A stretch of 19,629 bases of DNA from Polaromonas sp. (lineage in GTDB: Bacteria > Pseudomonadota > Gammaproteobacteria > Burkholderiales > Burkholderiaceae), in contig PNMH01000072.1 of NCBI GenBank assembly GCA_013823505.1, positions 1-19,629 of the forward strand, given 5' to 3'. This document shows, in pieces, positions 7,410 to 13,670 of this stretch. The stretch's first letter is position 1, and each line of letters begins with the position of its first letter. The translations under genes were made by a program, and so were the position numbers. The notes beneath the pieces were generated by a model. That model saw only the letters and a list, made by a program, of their open reading frames with translations, searched no databases and was not told where the DNA came from.

Positions 7410-7564
7410 GCGTTGTCCCATGCACCGGGCTTGCGTCCGGTGGCGCCGCCGTGTCCCGCACCAGCCAATTTCACGGTGTTTTTCAAGCGCTTCACCGGGC
7501 ACGCTCCTTGCGCTTTCCAGACAGCGTTCTTCACCTGTCCTCCCACCTCTTCAGGAAACCCACC

Positions 7565-8410
7565 ATGCCCAAGAACCTCGCTCCTTCCACCCGCCGCGGC
7601 GTGCTCGCCGCCCTGCTGCTGGCCCCGGCCCTCTGGGGTGCTGCGGGCACGGCACACGCCGCCAACCTCGACGAGATCAAGAAGCGCGGCTACATGACCG
7701 TGGTCACGGAAGACGACTTCCGCCCATTTGAGTTTGTGAAAGACGGCAAGCCCACCGGCTTCAACAACGAGATGGTCGATGCGCTGCGCAAGTACGCACC
7801 GTTCGAGATCCGCCAGGAGATCCTGCCCTGGCCCGGCATCCTCGCGGGTGTGGCCACCGGCAAGTACGACATTGCCATCACCGCCGTGCTCATGACCAAG
7901 GAGCGCACGCTCTCGCTGGACTTCACCAGCCCGATTGCCGACGCCACGCACTACTACGTCAAGCGCAAGGAAGACACCAGCATCAAGAGCATCAAGGACC
8001 TCAACGGCAAGACCGTGGGCGTGCAGACCGGCAGCGCGTTTTTGAGCCGCCTGCCCGAGCTGCAGGCCATGCTGGCCAAAGAGGGTGGCAAGCTCGGCAA
8101 GGTCGTGGAGTACGCGTCGTACCCCGAGGCCTACCAGGACCTCGCGCTCAAGCGCACCGACTTCGTGGTCAACACGGTCATCAACCTCAAGGCGCTGGTG
8201 GCCGAGCGCCCCAACGTGTTTGAACTCGGCCAGCCGGTCTCGGGCAATTCGTACCCGGCCTGGGCGGTGAAGAAGGGCAACACCGATCTGCAGAAGTTCA
8301 TGAACGACTTCATCGCCGCGCAGAAGGCCAACGGCACCATGCCGGCGCTGCAGAAGAAGTGGTTCGGCGAAGCGTTCACGCTGCCGGTGAGCTACACGCC
8401 CGAGCAGTAA
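7565..8410 (+). CDS. Polar amino-acid-type ABC transporter substrate-binding protein
   Basis: 281 residues from the ATG at 7565; AGGAAA six bases upstream and a clear signal peptide fix this start rather than in-frame codons further 5'. Signal: STRRGVLAALLLAPALWGAAGTAHA, cleavage after about residue 32; the paired arginines are Tat-like but the segment would also suit Sec. The mature part is family-3 (HisJ/GlnH type): DFRPFEF, G/N-rich lobe 1, ITAVLMTKERT (R114 at the ligand carboxylate position), then KSIKDLNGKTVGVQTGSA. The Asp that normally binds the ligand amino group, expected five residues after D199, is T204, so the ligand may not be a standard alpha-amino acid. Next come two permeases and an ATPase. 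Confidence 0.93.
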   Translation: MPKNLAPSTRRGVLAALLLAPALWGAAGTAHAANLDEIKKRGYMTVVTEDDFRPFEFVKDGKPTGFNNEMVDALRKYAPFEIRQEILPWPGILAGVATGKYDIAITAVLMTKERTLSLDFTSPIADATHYYVKRKEDTSIKSIKDLNGKTVGVQTGSAFLSRLPELQAMLAKEGGKLGKVVEYASYPEAYQDLALKRTDFVVNTVINLKALVAERPNVFELGQPVSGNSYPAWAVKKGNTDLQKFMNDFIAAQKANGTMPALQKKWFGEAFTLPVSYTPEQ

Positions 8411-8416
8411 AGCCGG

Positions 8417-9064
8417 ATGAGCTTTGCCGATGTCCTGTCGATCTTCAGCGGTGCGCTGACCACGCTGCTGCTGTCCATCGCCGGCATCGCGCTGGGCTTG
8501 CCGCTGGGGCTGGGCCTGGCGCTCGCGCGCTGGGCCAAGGTGCCGCTGCTCAACCCGCTGGTGGCGGTGTACGTGAGCCTGCTGCGCGCCACGCCGCTCA
8601 TCACGCTGGTGCTGCTGATCTTCTTTGCTTTGCCCACCGCGGGCATCTCGGTGGGCCCGGTCACCGCCGGGCTGATCGCGCTGGTGCTCAACACCGCCGC
8701 GTTCAACTGTGAGGTGTGGCGGGCCGCGCTGTTTGATCTGCCCAAAGACCAGATCGAAGCGGCGCAATCGGTGGGCATGGGCCAGACCCTGCGCTTTCGT
8801 CGCATCGTGCTGCCGCAGGTGTGGCGCACAGCCCTGCCCGGCCTCATCAACGAAATGTCTCAACTCGTGAAGCTCACCCCCGTGCTCGCGGTGGTGGGCG
8901 TGGTTGACATCACGCGCGCGGCCGTGCGCATCGGCGCGCAGACCTACGAACCCCTGCCACCGTTTCTGGTGGCGTTGGCCATCTACATCCCCATCGTTTA
9001 TGCGCTGGTGAGCGTGCAGCGCTGGGTGGAGCGGCGCACCACGCTGCGCGAGGCCGCCGCATGA
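8417..9064 (+). CDS. Polar amino-acid ABC transporter permease, first
   Basis: 215 residues. About five hydrophobic segments and the cytoplasmic EAA loop IEAAQSVGMGQTLRFRRIVLPQ (around 113-134), which docks to the ATPase, identify a HisM/GlnP-type permease. It starts six bases after the binding-protein stop and overlaps the next permease by ATGA. Together with the product of 9061-9717 it would form a heterodimeric inner-membrane channel for the ligand bound by the product of 7565-8410. Confidence 0.94.
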   Translation: MSFADVLSIFSGALTTLLLSIAGIALGLPLGLGLALARWAKVPLLNPLVAVYVSLLRATPLITLVLLIFFALPTAGISVGPVTAGLIALVLNTAAFNCEVWRAALFDLPKDQIEAAQSVGMGQTLRFRRIVLPQVWRTALPGLINEMSQLVKLTPVLAVVGVVDITRAAVRIGAQTYEPLPPFLVALAIYIPIVYALVSVQRWVERRTTLREAAA

Positions 9065-9717
9065 TGCGCGACTTCGCCACTGTGTGGTCGGAGCGCGGGC
9101 TGCTGCTCTCGGGCCTGGGCAACACCGTGCTGCTATCGGTGCTGGCGGGCCTGGCGGCGCTGGTGCTGGGCGCCCTGCTCTCCACGCTGCTGATGTCGCC
9201 GCGCAAGCTGCTCAGCCTGCCCGCCAAATGGCTGGTGGACCTGGCGCGTTGCACACCCTTTCTGCTGTTCGCCTACATCGTCTACTACGGCCTGCCCTCG
9301 CTGGGCCTGCAATTCGACGCCTGGAGCGCGGGCCTCTTTGCGCTGACGGCCTACCACGCGGCCTACATGGCCGAAATCCTGCGCGCCGCCTGGGCTGCGC
9401 AGCCACGCGCCCCCATCGAAGCCGGCATGGCGTTCGGCTACAGCGGCCTGGGCCTGTTCCGGCGCATCGTGCTGCCGCCAATGGCGCTCTCCAGCGCGCC
9501 GGTGCTGGGCAACCAGCTGATCCAGATCATCAAGGACAGCGCCTTCCTCACCATCATCACGCTGCCCGAACTCACCCACGCGGTGAGCTCCATTCAGTCG
9601 CGCCACTTCATTCCGTTCGCCGCCTTCCTCACCGCCGTGCTGCTCTACTGGGCGCTGTGCTTGGTGGTGGAAGCCGGCGTGGCCGCCGTGGGCCGCCTGG
9701 CCGAGGCGCGGCGCTGA
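9061..9717 (+). CDS. Polar amino-acid ABC transporter permease, second
   Basis: 218 residues. Similar layout to the first permease, with the EAA loop [23 protein letters not shown] (around 119-141). There are two adjacent ATG codons at 9061 and 9064; the first overlaps the previous stop and is taken. The N-terminal stretch [18 protein letters not shown] is the typical 'GL..Tl..s' segment of this permease family. Translational coupling with its partner supports equal production of both subunits. Confidence 0.94.
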   Translation: MMRDFATVWSERGLLLSGLGNTVLLSVLAGLAALVLGALLSTLLMSPRKLLSLPAKWLVDLARCTPFLLFAYIVYYGLPSLGLQFDAWSAGLFALTAYHAAYMAEILRAAWAAQPRAPIEAGMAFGYSGLGLFRRIVLPPMALSSAPVLGNQLIQIIKDSAFLTIITLPELTHAVSSIQSRHFIPFAAFLTAVLLYWALCLVVEAGVAAVGRLAEARR

Positions 9718-9736
9718 TCCACCACCCGAGCCCACC

Positions 9737-10522
9737 ATGCCCACCAGCATCCCCCTCCTCAGTGTCCAGTCGCTGCGCAAGAGCTACGGCAACCTGCGCG
9801 TGCTCGACGACATCTCGTTTTCGGTGGCACCCGGCGAAACCGTGTGTCTGCTCGGCCCGTCCGGCTCGGGCAAGTCCACACTGCTGCGCTGCATCAACTG
9901 GCTGGAGCGCCCTGACAGCGGCCGCATCCTCATCGACAGTCAGCCCATCGGCATCACCAGCGGCGGTGTGGTCATGAACGACCACCAGCTCGCGCAGGTG
10001 CGCACGCGCATTGGCATGGTGTTCCAGCAGTTCGCCCTGTGGCCACACCTCACCGTGCTGCAGAACGTGATGGAGGCCCCTGTGCATGTGCAGCGCCGAC
10101 CGAAAGACGAAGTGCGCGCCGAAGCCGAAGCGCTGCTGCAGCGCGTCGGCCTGTTCGACAAACGCGACGTGTTCCCGGCCCGCCTCTCCGGCGGGCAGAA
10201 GCAACGCGTGGGCATTGCACGCGCGCTGGCCATGAAACCTGCGCTGATGTTGTTCGACGAACCCACGAGCGCGCTCGACCCCGAGCTGGTCGGCGAGGTG
10301 CTGGCTGTGATGCGCGACCTGGCCACCGAAGGCATGACCATGCTGGTGGTGACCCACGAAATGGCCTTCGCCCGCGAAGCCGCCCACCGCGTGGTCTTCA
10401 TGGACCACGGTGTGGTGGTGGAAACGGGCACGCCGGAAGCGTTCTTCGGGGCACCTTCCACCGAGCGGGGACGGCAATTCTTGCAGCGCTTCTCCGAGGG
10501 GCGAGCCGTCGCGGCGGGCTGA
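9737..10522 (+). CDS. Polar amino-acid ABC transporter ATP-binding protein
   Basis: 261 residues. Walker [10 protein letters not shown] (40-48), Q-loop FQQF (96-99), signature LSGGQKQR (150-157), Walker [14 protein letters not shown] (171-183) and switch histidine H207 in VTHEM are all intact, so it should be an active ATPase of the GlnQ/HisP type. Residues 70-88 carry a short insertion ([17 protein letters not shown]) between the usual strand and the Q-loop, also seen in GlnQ relatives that end this loop with a regulatory-looking segment. It is the last gene of the + strand block and converges on a small - strand gene six bases away. Confidence 0.95.
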   Translation: MPTSIPLLSVQSLRKSYGNLRVLDDISFSVAPGETVCLLGPSGSGKSTLLRCINWLERPDSGRILIDSQPIGITSGGVVMNDHQLAQVRTRIGMVFQQFALWPHLTVLQNVMEAPVHVQRRPKDEVRAEAEALLQRVGLFDKRDVFPARLSGGQKQRVGIARALAMKPALMLFDEPTSALDPELVGEVLAVMRDLATEGMTMLVVTHEMAFAREAAHRVVFMDHGVVVETGTPEAFFGAPSTERGRQFLQRFSEGRAVAAG

Positions 10523-10528
10523 CCGGCT

Positions 10529-10858
10529 TCAACGCTTCGGAATGCCGGGACCCTGGCCTCCACCCGGGCCCATGCCACCGCGCATCGGGGGCATTTCGGG
10601 CAGCGTGGTGCCGCGCTCTTTCGCACGCGACTGCATCTGCTCGTGGTGCTGGTTGCGAATCTGTTCCTGCTCCTGCAACGTGCGGGCGGCACGCATTCTG
10701 TCGCGGTATTCCAGCCGCTCTTGCTGCGTCATGAGTTGGGCCCCGTAGATGGGCGCTTCGTCGGCCGCCGAAGAGGGCCCCGGTCCTGCGGTTTGCGCCA
10801 GGCAGGCGCCCGAAAGGGCGGTGAAGAGCACCGCTGCAGCCAAAAGTCCAGGTTTCAT
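10529..10858 (-). CDS. Small exported protein with a charged helical centre
   Basis: 109 residues, ATG at 10858 chosen because AAGGAG lies seven bases upstream (10871-10866) and the protein then begins with a signal peptide, MKPGLLAAAVLFTALSGACLA, cleaved before QTAG. A cysteine at 19 is present but the preceding SGA is a poor lipobox. Mature part: a Q/E/R-rich segment (44-82, LMTQQERLEYRDRMRAART and following) that would form one long helix, then a proline/methionine/glycine tail (TLPEMPPMRGGMGPGGGQGPG). I recall similar 100-residue exported proteins in betaproteobacteria with no assigned function; the tail could bind metal, but this is speculative. It converges with the ABC ATPase gene. Confidence 0.75.
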   Translation of the reverse strand: MKPGLLAAAVLFTALSGACLAQTAGPGPSSAADEAPIYGAQLMTQQERLEYRDRMRAARTLQEQEQIRNQHHEQMQSRAKERGTTLPEMPPMRGGMGPGGGQGPGIPKR

Positions 10859-10930
10859 GAAAGGGCTCCTTGAGGTTGATGGCGTCCCCGGCAGCGCCTG
10901 TGTCGGACGCCTTGCATGAGGACAGCGCCA

Positions 10931-10977
10931 CAGGGCGGGGTGCCCTGCGAAGCGATCCACCATGTTGCCCCGCCCTG
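10931..10977. repeat. 10-base perfect inverted repeat with a competing inner hairpin
   Basis: CAGGGCGGGG (10931-10940) is exactly the reverse complement of CCCCGCCCTG (10968-10977), 27 bases apart. The same left arm can instead pair CAGGGC with GCCCTG (10931-10936/10942-10947) around a 5-base loop. It lies in the 160-base gap between the S8 peptidase gene and the small exported-protein gene, both read leftward, so it would be in the leader of the latter or the trailer of the former. It could be a terminator/attenuator or an operator. Confidence 0.5.
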
Positions 10978-11018
10978 CCGCGCTTGAATTGATCGCGCTC
11001 AACCCGAGCCCACGGGCC

Positions 11019-11945
11019 TCAGCGAATCGCCACCGGTGCCAGTGCGCGCGTGAGGCTGGCTTCGCCACGGCCGTGCAGCTGCACGTTGTAGCCCTTGATG
11101 GTGTCCTGGCGCGCGGTGCTGAGCAGCTGGTTGGTGATCTGCACCGGCGTGGCGCTGGCGAACTTGCTGCCCAGCACGGCGGCATAGCCCGTGATCACGG
11201 GGGCGGCGAACGAGGTGCCGTACAAGCCGGTCTTGCTGCCTTCCACACCGACCACCAGGAACTGCTTCTGAATGGCGGCGTCGGCGCCGGCGGTGTTGGA
11301 GTACGAGGCCAGCGTGGCCGGCGCCGCCTTGGTGCCGTTGGTGTTGAGCGCACCCACGTAGATGGCGCTCTTGGTGCCTTTGAGCGCGAGGTTCAGGTAG
11401 TCGCTCTGGCCGCGGGTGTTCCGGCCCAGCACCGCAATGCCGTCGTTGCCGGCGGCCTTGGAGATCACGGCGGTGCCGTTTTGCGCGTAGCTGATGATGG
11501 AGTTTTCCTGCGCGCTCCAGCGGATCTGGTTGGCGCTGTAGCCGGCGGTGGCCATCATGCCGTAGCTCAGGTTGAGCACGTTGAGGCTTTTGTTGAGCTT
11601 CACCGCGGTGCCGCTGGTGAAGTCTTGCGTGGCCACGCTGGCCAGCGGCGCGATCATGCTGGCTTCCATGGCGGTCCACTGGCCGTGGCGCAGCCGCTGG
11701 CTGCTGGTGCCGAGCTTGCCAGTCAACAAAGAAGCGCTGCGGAAATCATCGACGACGGTGATGGTCACGCCCTTGCCCTTGTAGCCCTTGGCCCAGGCAT
11801 CGCCGACCTCGGAGCTCATCCAGGCGGGGGTGGCGGCCGATGCCGTCAGCGAGGTGTCGATGGTGGCTTCACTGTCCTGGGCCAGGGCCATCGTGGCGCC
11901 GAGTGCGCCGCAGACGGCGAGGGTTAGGGAGATGTGTTTGTTCAT
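11019..11945 (-). CDS. Secreted subtilisin-like (S8) serine peptidase
   Basis: 308 residues. Signal peptide MNKHISLTLAVCGALGATMALA, cleaved about residue 22. Catalytic set visible in order: D66 in VTITVVDDF, H87 in LRHGQW, oxyanion N167 in AAGNDG, S245 in GTSFAAP. This is the S8 order and spacing in compact form: there is no I9 propeptide, no C-terminal P-domain and no autotransporter barrel. The His motif HGQWTAMEASMIAP is a divergent form of the usual HGT.vAG.IA. It acts in the periplasm, outer membrane or outside the cell. The gene starts 22 bases after the stop of the barrel-like protein read just before it, so the two are probably cotranscribed and function together. The ribosome site is weak (AGAAAG). 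Confidence 0.88.
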   Translation of the reverse strand: MNKHISLTLAVCGALGATMALAQDSEATIDTSLTASAATPAWMSSEVGDAWAKGYKGKGVTITVVDDFRSASLLTGKLGTSSQRLRHGQWTAMEASMIAPLASVATQDFTSGTAVKLNKSLNVLNLSYGMMATAGYSANQIRWSAQENSIISYAQNGTAVISKAAGNDGIAVLGRNTRGQSDYLNLALKGTKSAIYVGALNTNGTKAAPATLASYSNTAGADAAIQKQFLVVGVEGSKTGLYGTSFAAPVITGYAAVLGSKFASATPVQITNQLLSTARQDTIKGYNVQLHGRGEASLTRALAPVAIR

Positions 11946-11967
11946 GTTGTCTTTCTGGTTGGTTGAG

Positions 11968-12624
11968 CTAGAACGCGTGGGAGAACAGGACGGACACCTG
12001 CCGCTGGTCGCGGGCGGTGTCGTTGAACAGCTGGCGCAGGGTTTCGGCCGGTTCGAGTTCGGAGGCGGCCAGGCGGCAGTTCACGCTCTGCACGCCGCCG
12101 ATGTCGCCGTAGTCGGCGGTGCAAGGTTTTTCGCGCAGGCGACCGCCCAGCGTGGTGGTGGCGCGCAGTGTGAGCGTGGTGCGGCGGTCGAGGCGGGCCT
12201 GGTGGATCAGGCCGAGCTTGAAGCTGGGCGATATGCGGTACTTGGCGCCGCGCTCGCCCGTGCCCACGCCCCAGATGAGGCCGGTTTCGCTGGAGAGCTG
12301 CGTCATCCAGGTCACGCGCAAGTCGGTCCAGTTCGTGCTGTACCAGGCGGCGAACTCCACGCGTTCACCGCCCGCCGATTCAAAGCCCTGGCCCTTGAGT
12401 CCCCGCATCCGGCCGGAGAGATCGGACCCCTGCCGGATTTCGATCAGGCTGGTGGAGCGGGTCGCCGGCAGGGGCGACAGCCAGGCGGCGTCGTTCCATT
12501 CCGCCGCGTGCCCGGCGCACCACGGCACCAGGCCGAGCAACAGGCACCCCAGCACGCGCGCGCAGCCGGTGTTCAACGCCGACAGGGTCGGCCAGGAGGT
12601 GGGGGTGGTGTGGGGCTGGATCAT
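11968..12624 (-). CDS. Exported, outer-membrane barrel-like protein paired with the S8 peptidase
   Basis: 218 residues from ATG at 12624; the frame is open further 5' but only this start places a signal peptide (hydrophobic 23-36, CAGHA cleavage near 40) at a usable distance, with a rather long N-region. Upstream ribosome site is poor. The mature 178 residues show alternating-residue strands rich in T/R/W/Y (SLIEIRQG, VEFAAWYSTNWTDLRVTWMTQL, TGLIWGVGTG, AKYRISPSFKLGLIHQARL, TLTLRATTTLGGRL) and end in VSVLFSHAF with C-terminal Phe, the usual signal of outer-membrane barrels. Two cysteines (168, 183) may form a disulfide. The size suits an eight-strand barrel. I do not recognise the family. It precedes the secreted peptidase by 22 bases. 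Confidence 0.7.
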   Translation of the reverse strand: MIQPHTTPTSWPTLSALNTGCARVLGCLLLGLVPWCAGHAAEWNDAAWLSPLPATRSTSLIEIRQGSDLSGRMRGLKGQGFESAGGERVEFAAWYSTNWTDLRVTWMTQLSSETGLIWGVGTGERGAKYRISPSFKLGLIHQARLDRRTTLTLRATTTLGGRLREKPCTADYGDIGGVQSVNCRLAASELEPAETLRQLFNDTARDQRQVSVLFSHAF

Positions 12625-12635
12625 GCAAACCGGCT

Positions 12636-12649
12636 CAAGTGGCCGCTTG
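12636..12649. promoter_or_regulatory. Near-perfect palindrome upstream of the barrel/peptidase pair
   Basis: CAAGTGGCCGCTTG matches its own reverse complement at 12 of 14 positions (only the T/G pair at positions 5 and 10 fails). It lies 12-25 bases upstream of the start at 12624 within the 176-base divergent region 12625-12800. It could be an operator, or it could block a ribosome site by folding. Evidence is structural only. Confidence 0.3.
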
Positions 12650-12767
12650 GTTGTCCGTCTTGATCGGCCCCATGCCGGTCGGCTTGAGGGGTGTTTGGGA
12701 CTGCAGTGACTCAAAACCCGGGGTGGTGTGTCTTCCGTCACACGGTGCACCTCGACCGACGAGCGGC

Positions 12768-12773
12768 TACGAT
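12768..12773 (+). promoter_or_regulatory. Possible -10 box for the alpha/beta hydrolase gene
   Basis: TACGAT (12768-12773) resembles a sigma-70 -10 box, 4 of 6 matches, and would start a transcript near 12780, ahead of the GAGGAG ribosome site (12789-12794) and ATG at 12801. No good -35 is seen at the expected distance (GTGCAC at 17 bases), so confidence is low. Confidence 0.25.
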
Positions 12774-12800
12774 GAACAACGCCCACCCGAGGAGTCAACA

Positions 12801-13601
12801 ATGCCGCAGACGCCAGCCCACACCCGCGAAGCCGGCGCCGGCCCGGCCGTGATCTGCCTGCACTCCAACGCCAGCCACGGTGGTCAGTGGCGCGCGCTCA
12901 TGGCACGGCTGGCGCCCCGCCACCGCGTGCTGGCGCCGGACTCGTACGGATCGGGATCCAGACCCGATTGGCCGTCGGACCGCACGATCACGCTGGCCGA
13001 CGAGGTGGCGTTGCTCGATCCGGTGTTCCACCAGGCCGGAGACACCTTCAGCCTGGTGAGCCATTCCTACGGGGCGGCGGTCACGCTGGTGGCGGCACTG
13101 CAGCAGCCGCAGCGGGTACGCGCCCTGGTGTTGTACGAGCCCACGCTGTTCTCGCTCATCGAAGCCGATGGACCCGCGCCCAACGAGGCCGACGGCATCC
13201 GCAACGCGGTGGCCGCTGCAGCCACCGCGCTGGACGCCGGCGACCGGAACCTGGCCGCAAAGTGCTTCATCGACTACTGGATGGGCTCCGGCAGCTGGGA
13301 CGCCACACCGCCCGAGCGCCAGTTGGGGATCGCGAATTCCACCGCCAACGTGCGCCGCTGGGCCCATGCCCTGATGACCGAACCCACCCCGCTGTCGGCT
13401 TTTGCCAGCCTCGATGTTCCGGTGCTGCTCATGACGGGCGCTCGTTCCACAGCGTCGGCGCACGGCGTGGCCCGTCGCCTGATGAGCGCGTTGCCGCGAG
13501 CGGAGCATGTGGTGTTCGAGCAGCTCGGCCACATGGGGCCGATCACACACCCGGAGCCGGTGAACGAAGCGATCGCCGTGTTTCTGCAGCGCCACACCTG
13601 A
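12801..13601 (+). CDS. Alpha/beta-fold hydrolase
   Basis: 266 residues; start set by GAGGAG at 12789-12794 with a 6-base spacer, rejecting longer in-frame starts. Seen: oxyanion strand VICLHSNASHGGQW (17-30), APDSYGSG (45-52), nucleophile elbow SHSYG with S89, and LGHMGP with catalytic H244. The acid usually found after strand 7 (G..D) is replaced by GARS (213-216), so the triad acid may instead be E113 at the end of strand 6 (LYEP), a placement known in some haloalkane dehalogenases. Relatives cleave esters, lactones, C-C or C-Cl bonds; the substrate is not deducible. The gene stands alone, divergent from the barrel/peptidase pair, with a hairpin just downstream. Confidence 0.9.
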   Translation: MPQTPAHTREAGAGPAVICLHSNASHGGQWRALMARLAPRHRVLAPDSYGSGSRPDWPSDRTITLADEVALLDPVFHQAGDTFSLVSHSYGAAVTLVAALQQPQRVRALVLYEPTLFSLIEADGPAPNEADGIRNAVAAAATALDAGDRNLAAKCFIDYWMGSGSWDATPPERQLGIANSTANVRRWAHALMTEPTPLSAFASLDVPVLLMTGARSTASAHGVARRLMSALPRAEHVVFEQLGHMGPITHPEPVNEAIAVFLQRHT

Positions 13602-13605
13602 ACAC

Positions 13606-13632
13606 GCGCGACGGCGGGCGGTGCGGTCGCGC
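13606..13632 (+). terminator. Hairpin downstream of the alpha/beta hydrolase gene
   Basis: GCGCGAC (13606-13612) and GTCGCGC (13626-13632) form a perfect 7-pair stem with a 13-base loop, five bases after the stop. There is no T-run. It is placed as a terminator between the hydrolase and the next gene at 13671, but read-through is possible. Confidence 0.35.
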
Positions 13633-13670
13633 CGCCATACTGCAGCACCTCAGGCTCGCCACGCACGCCC

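Noticed and set aside
7196..8863. 555-codon open frame on the - strand opposite the ABC binding protein and permease
   Set aside because: Antisense shadow with no recognisable domain and crossing several real gene boundaries.
10529..10858. Lipoprotein reading of the small exported protein
   Set aside because: The residues before Cys19 (SGA) are a poor lipobox; cleavage before QTAG by signal peptidase I is more likely.
10962..11927. Open frame on the + strand opposite the S8 peptidase
   Set aside because: The - strand frame has a signal peptide and complete catalytic set; the + strand translation is G/A/V/H-rich and featureless.
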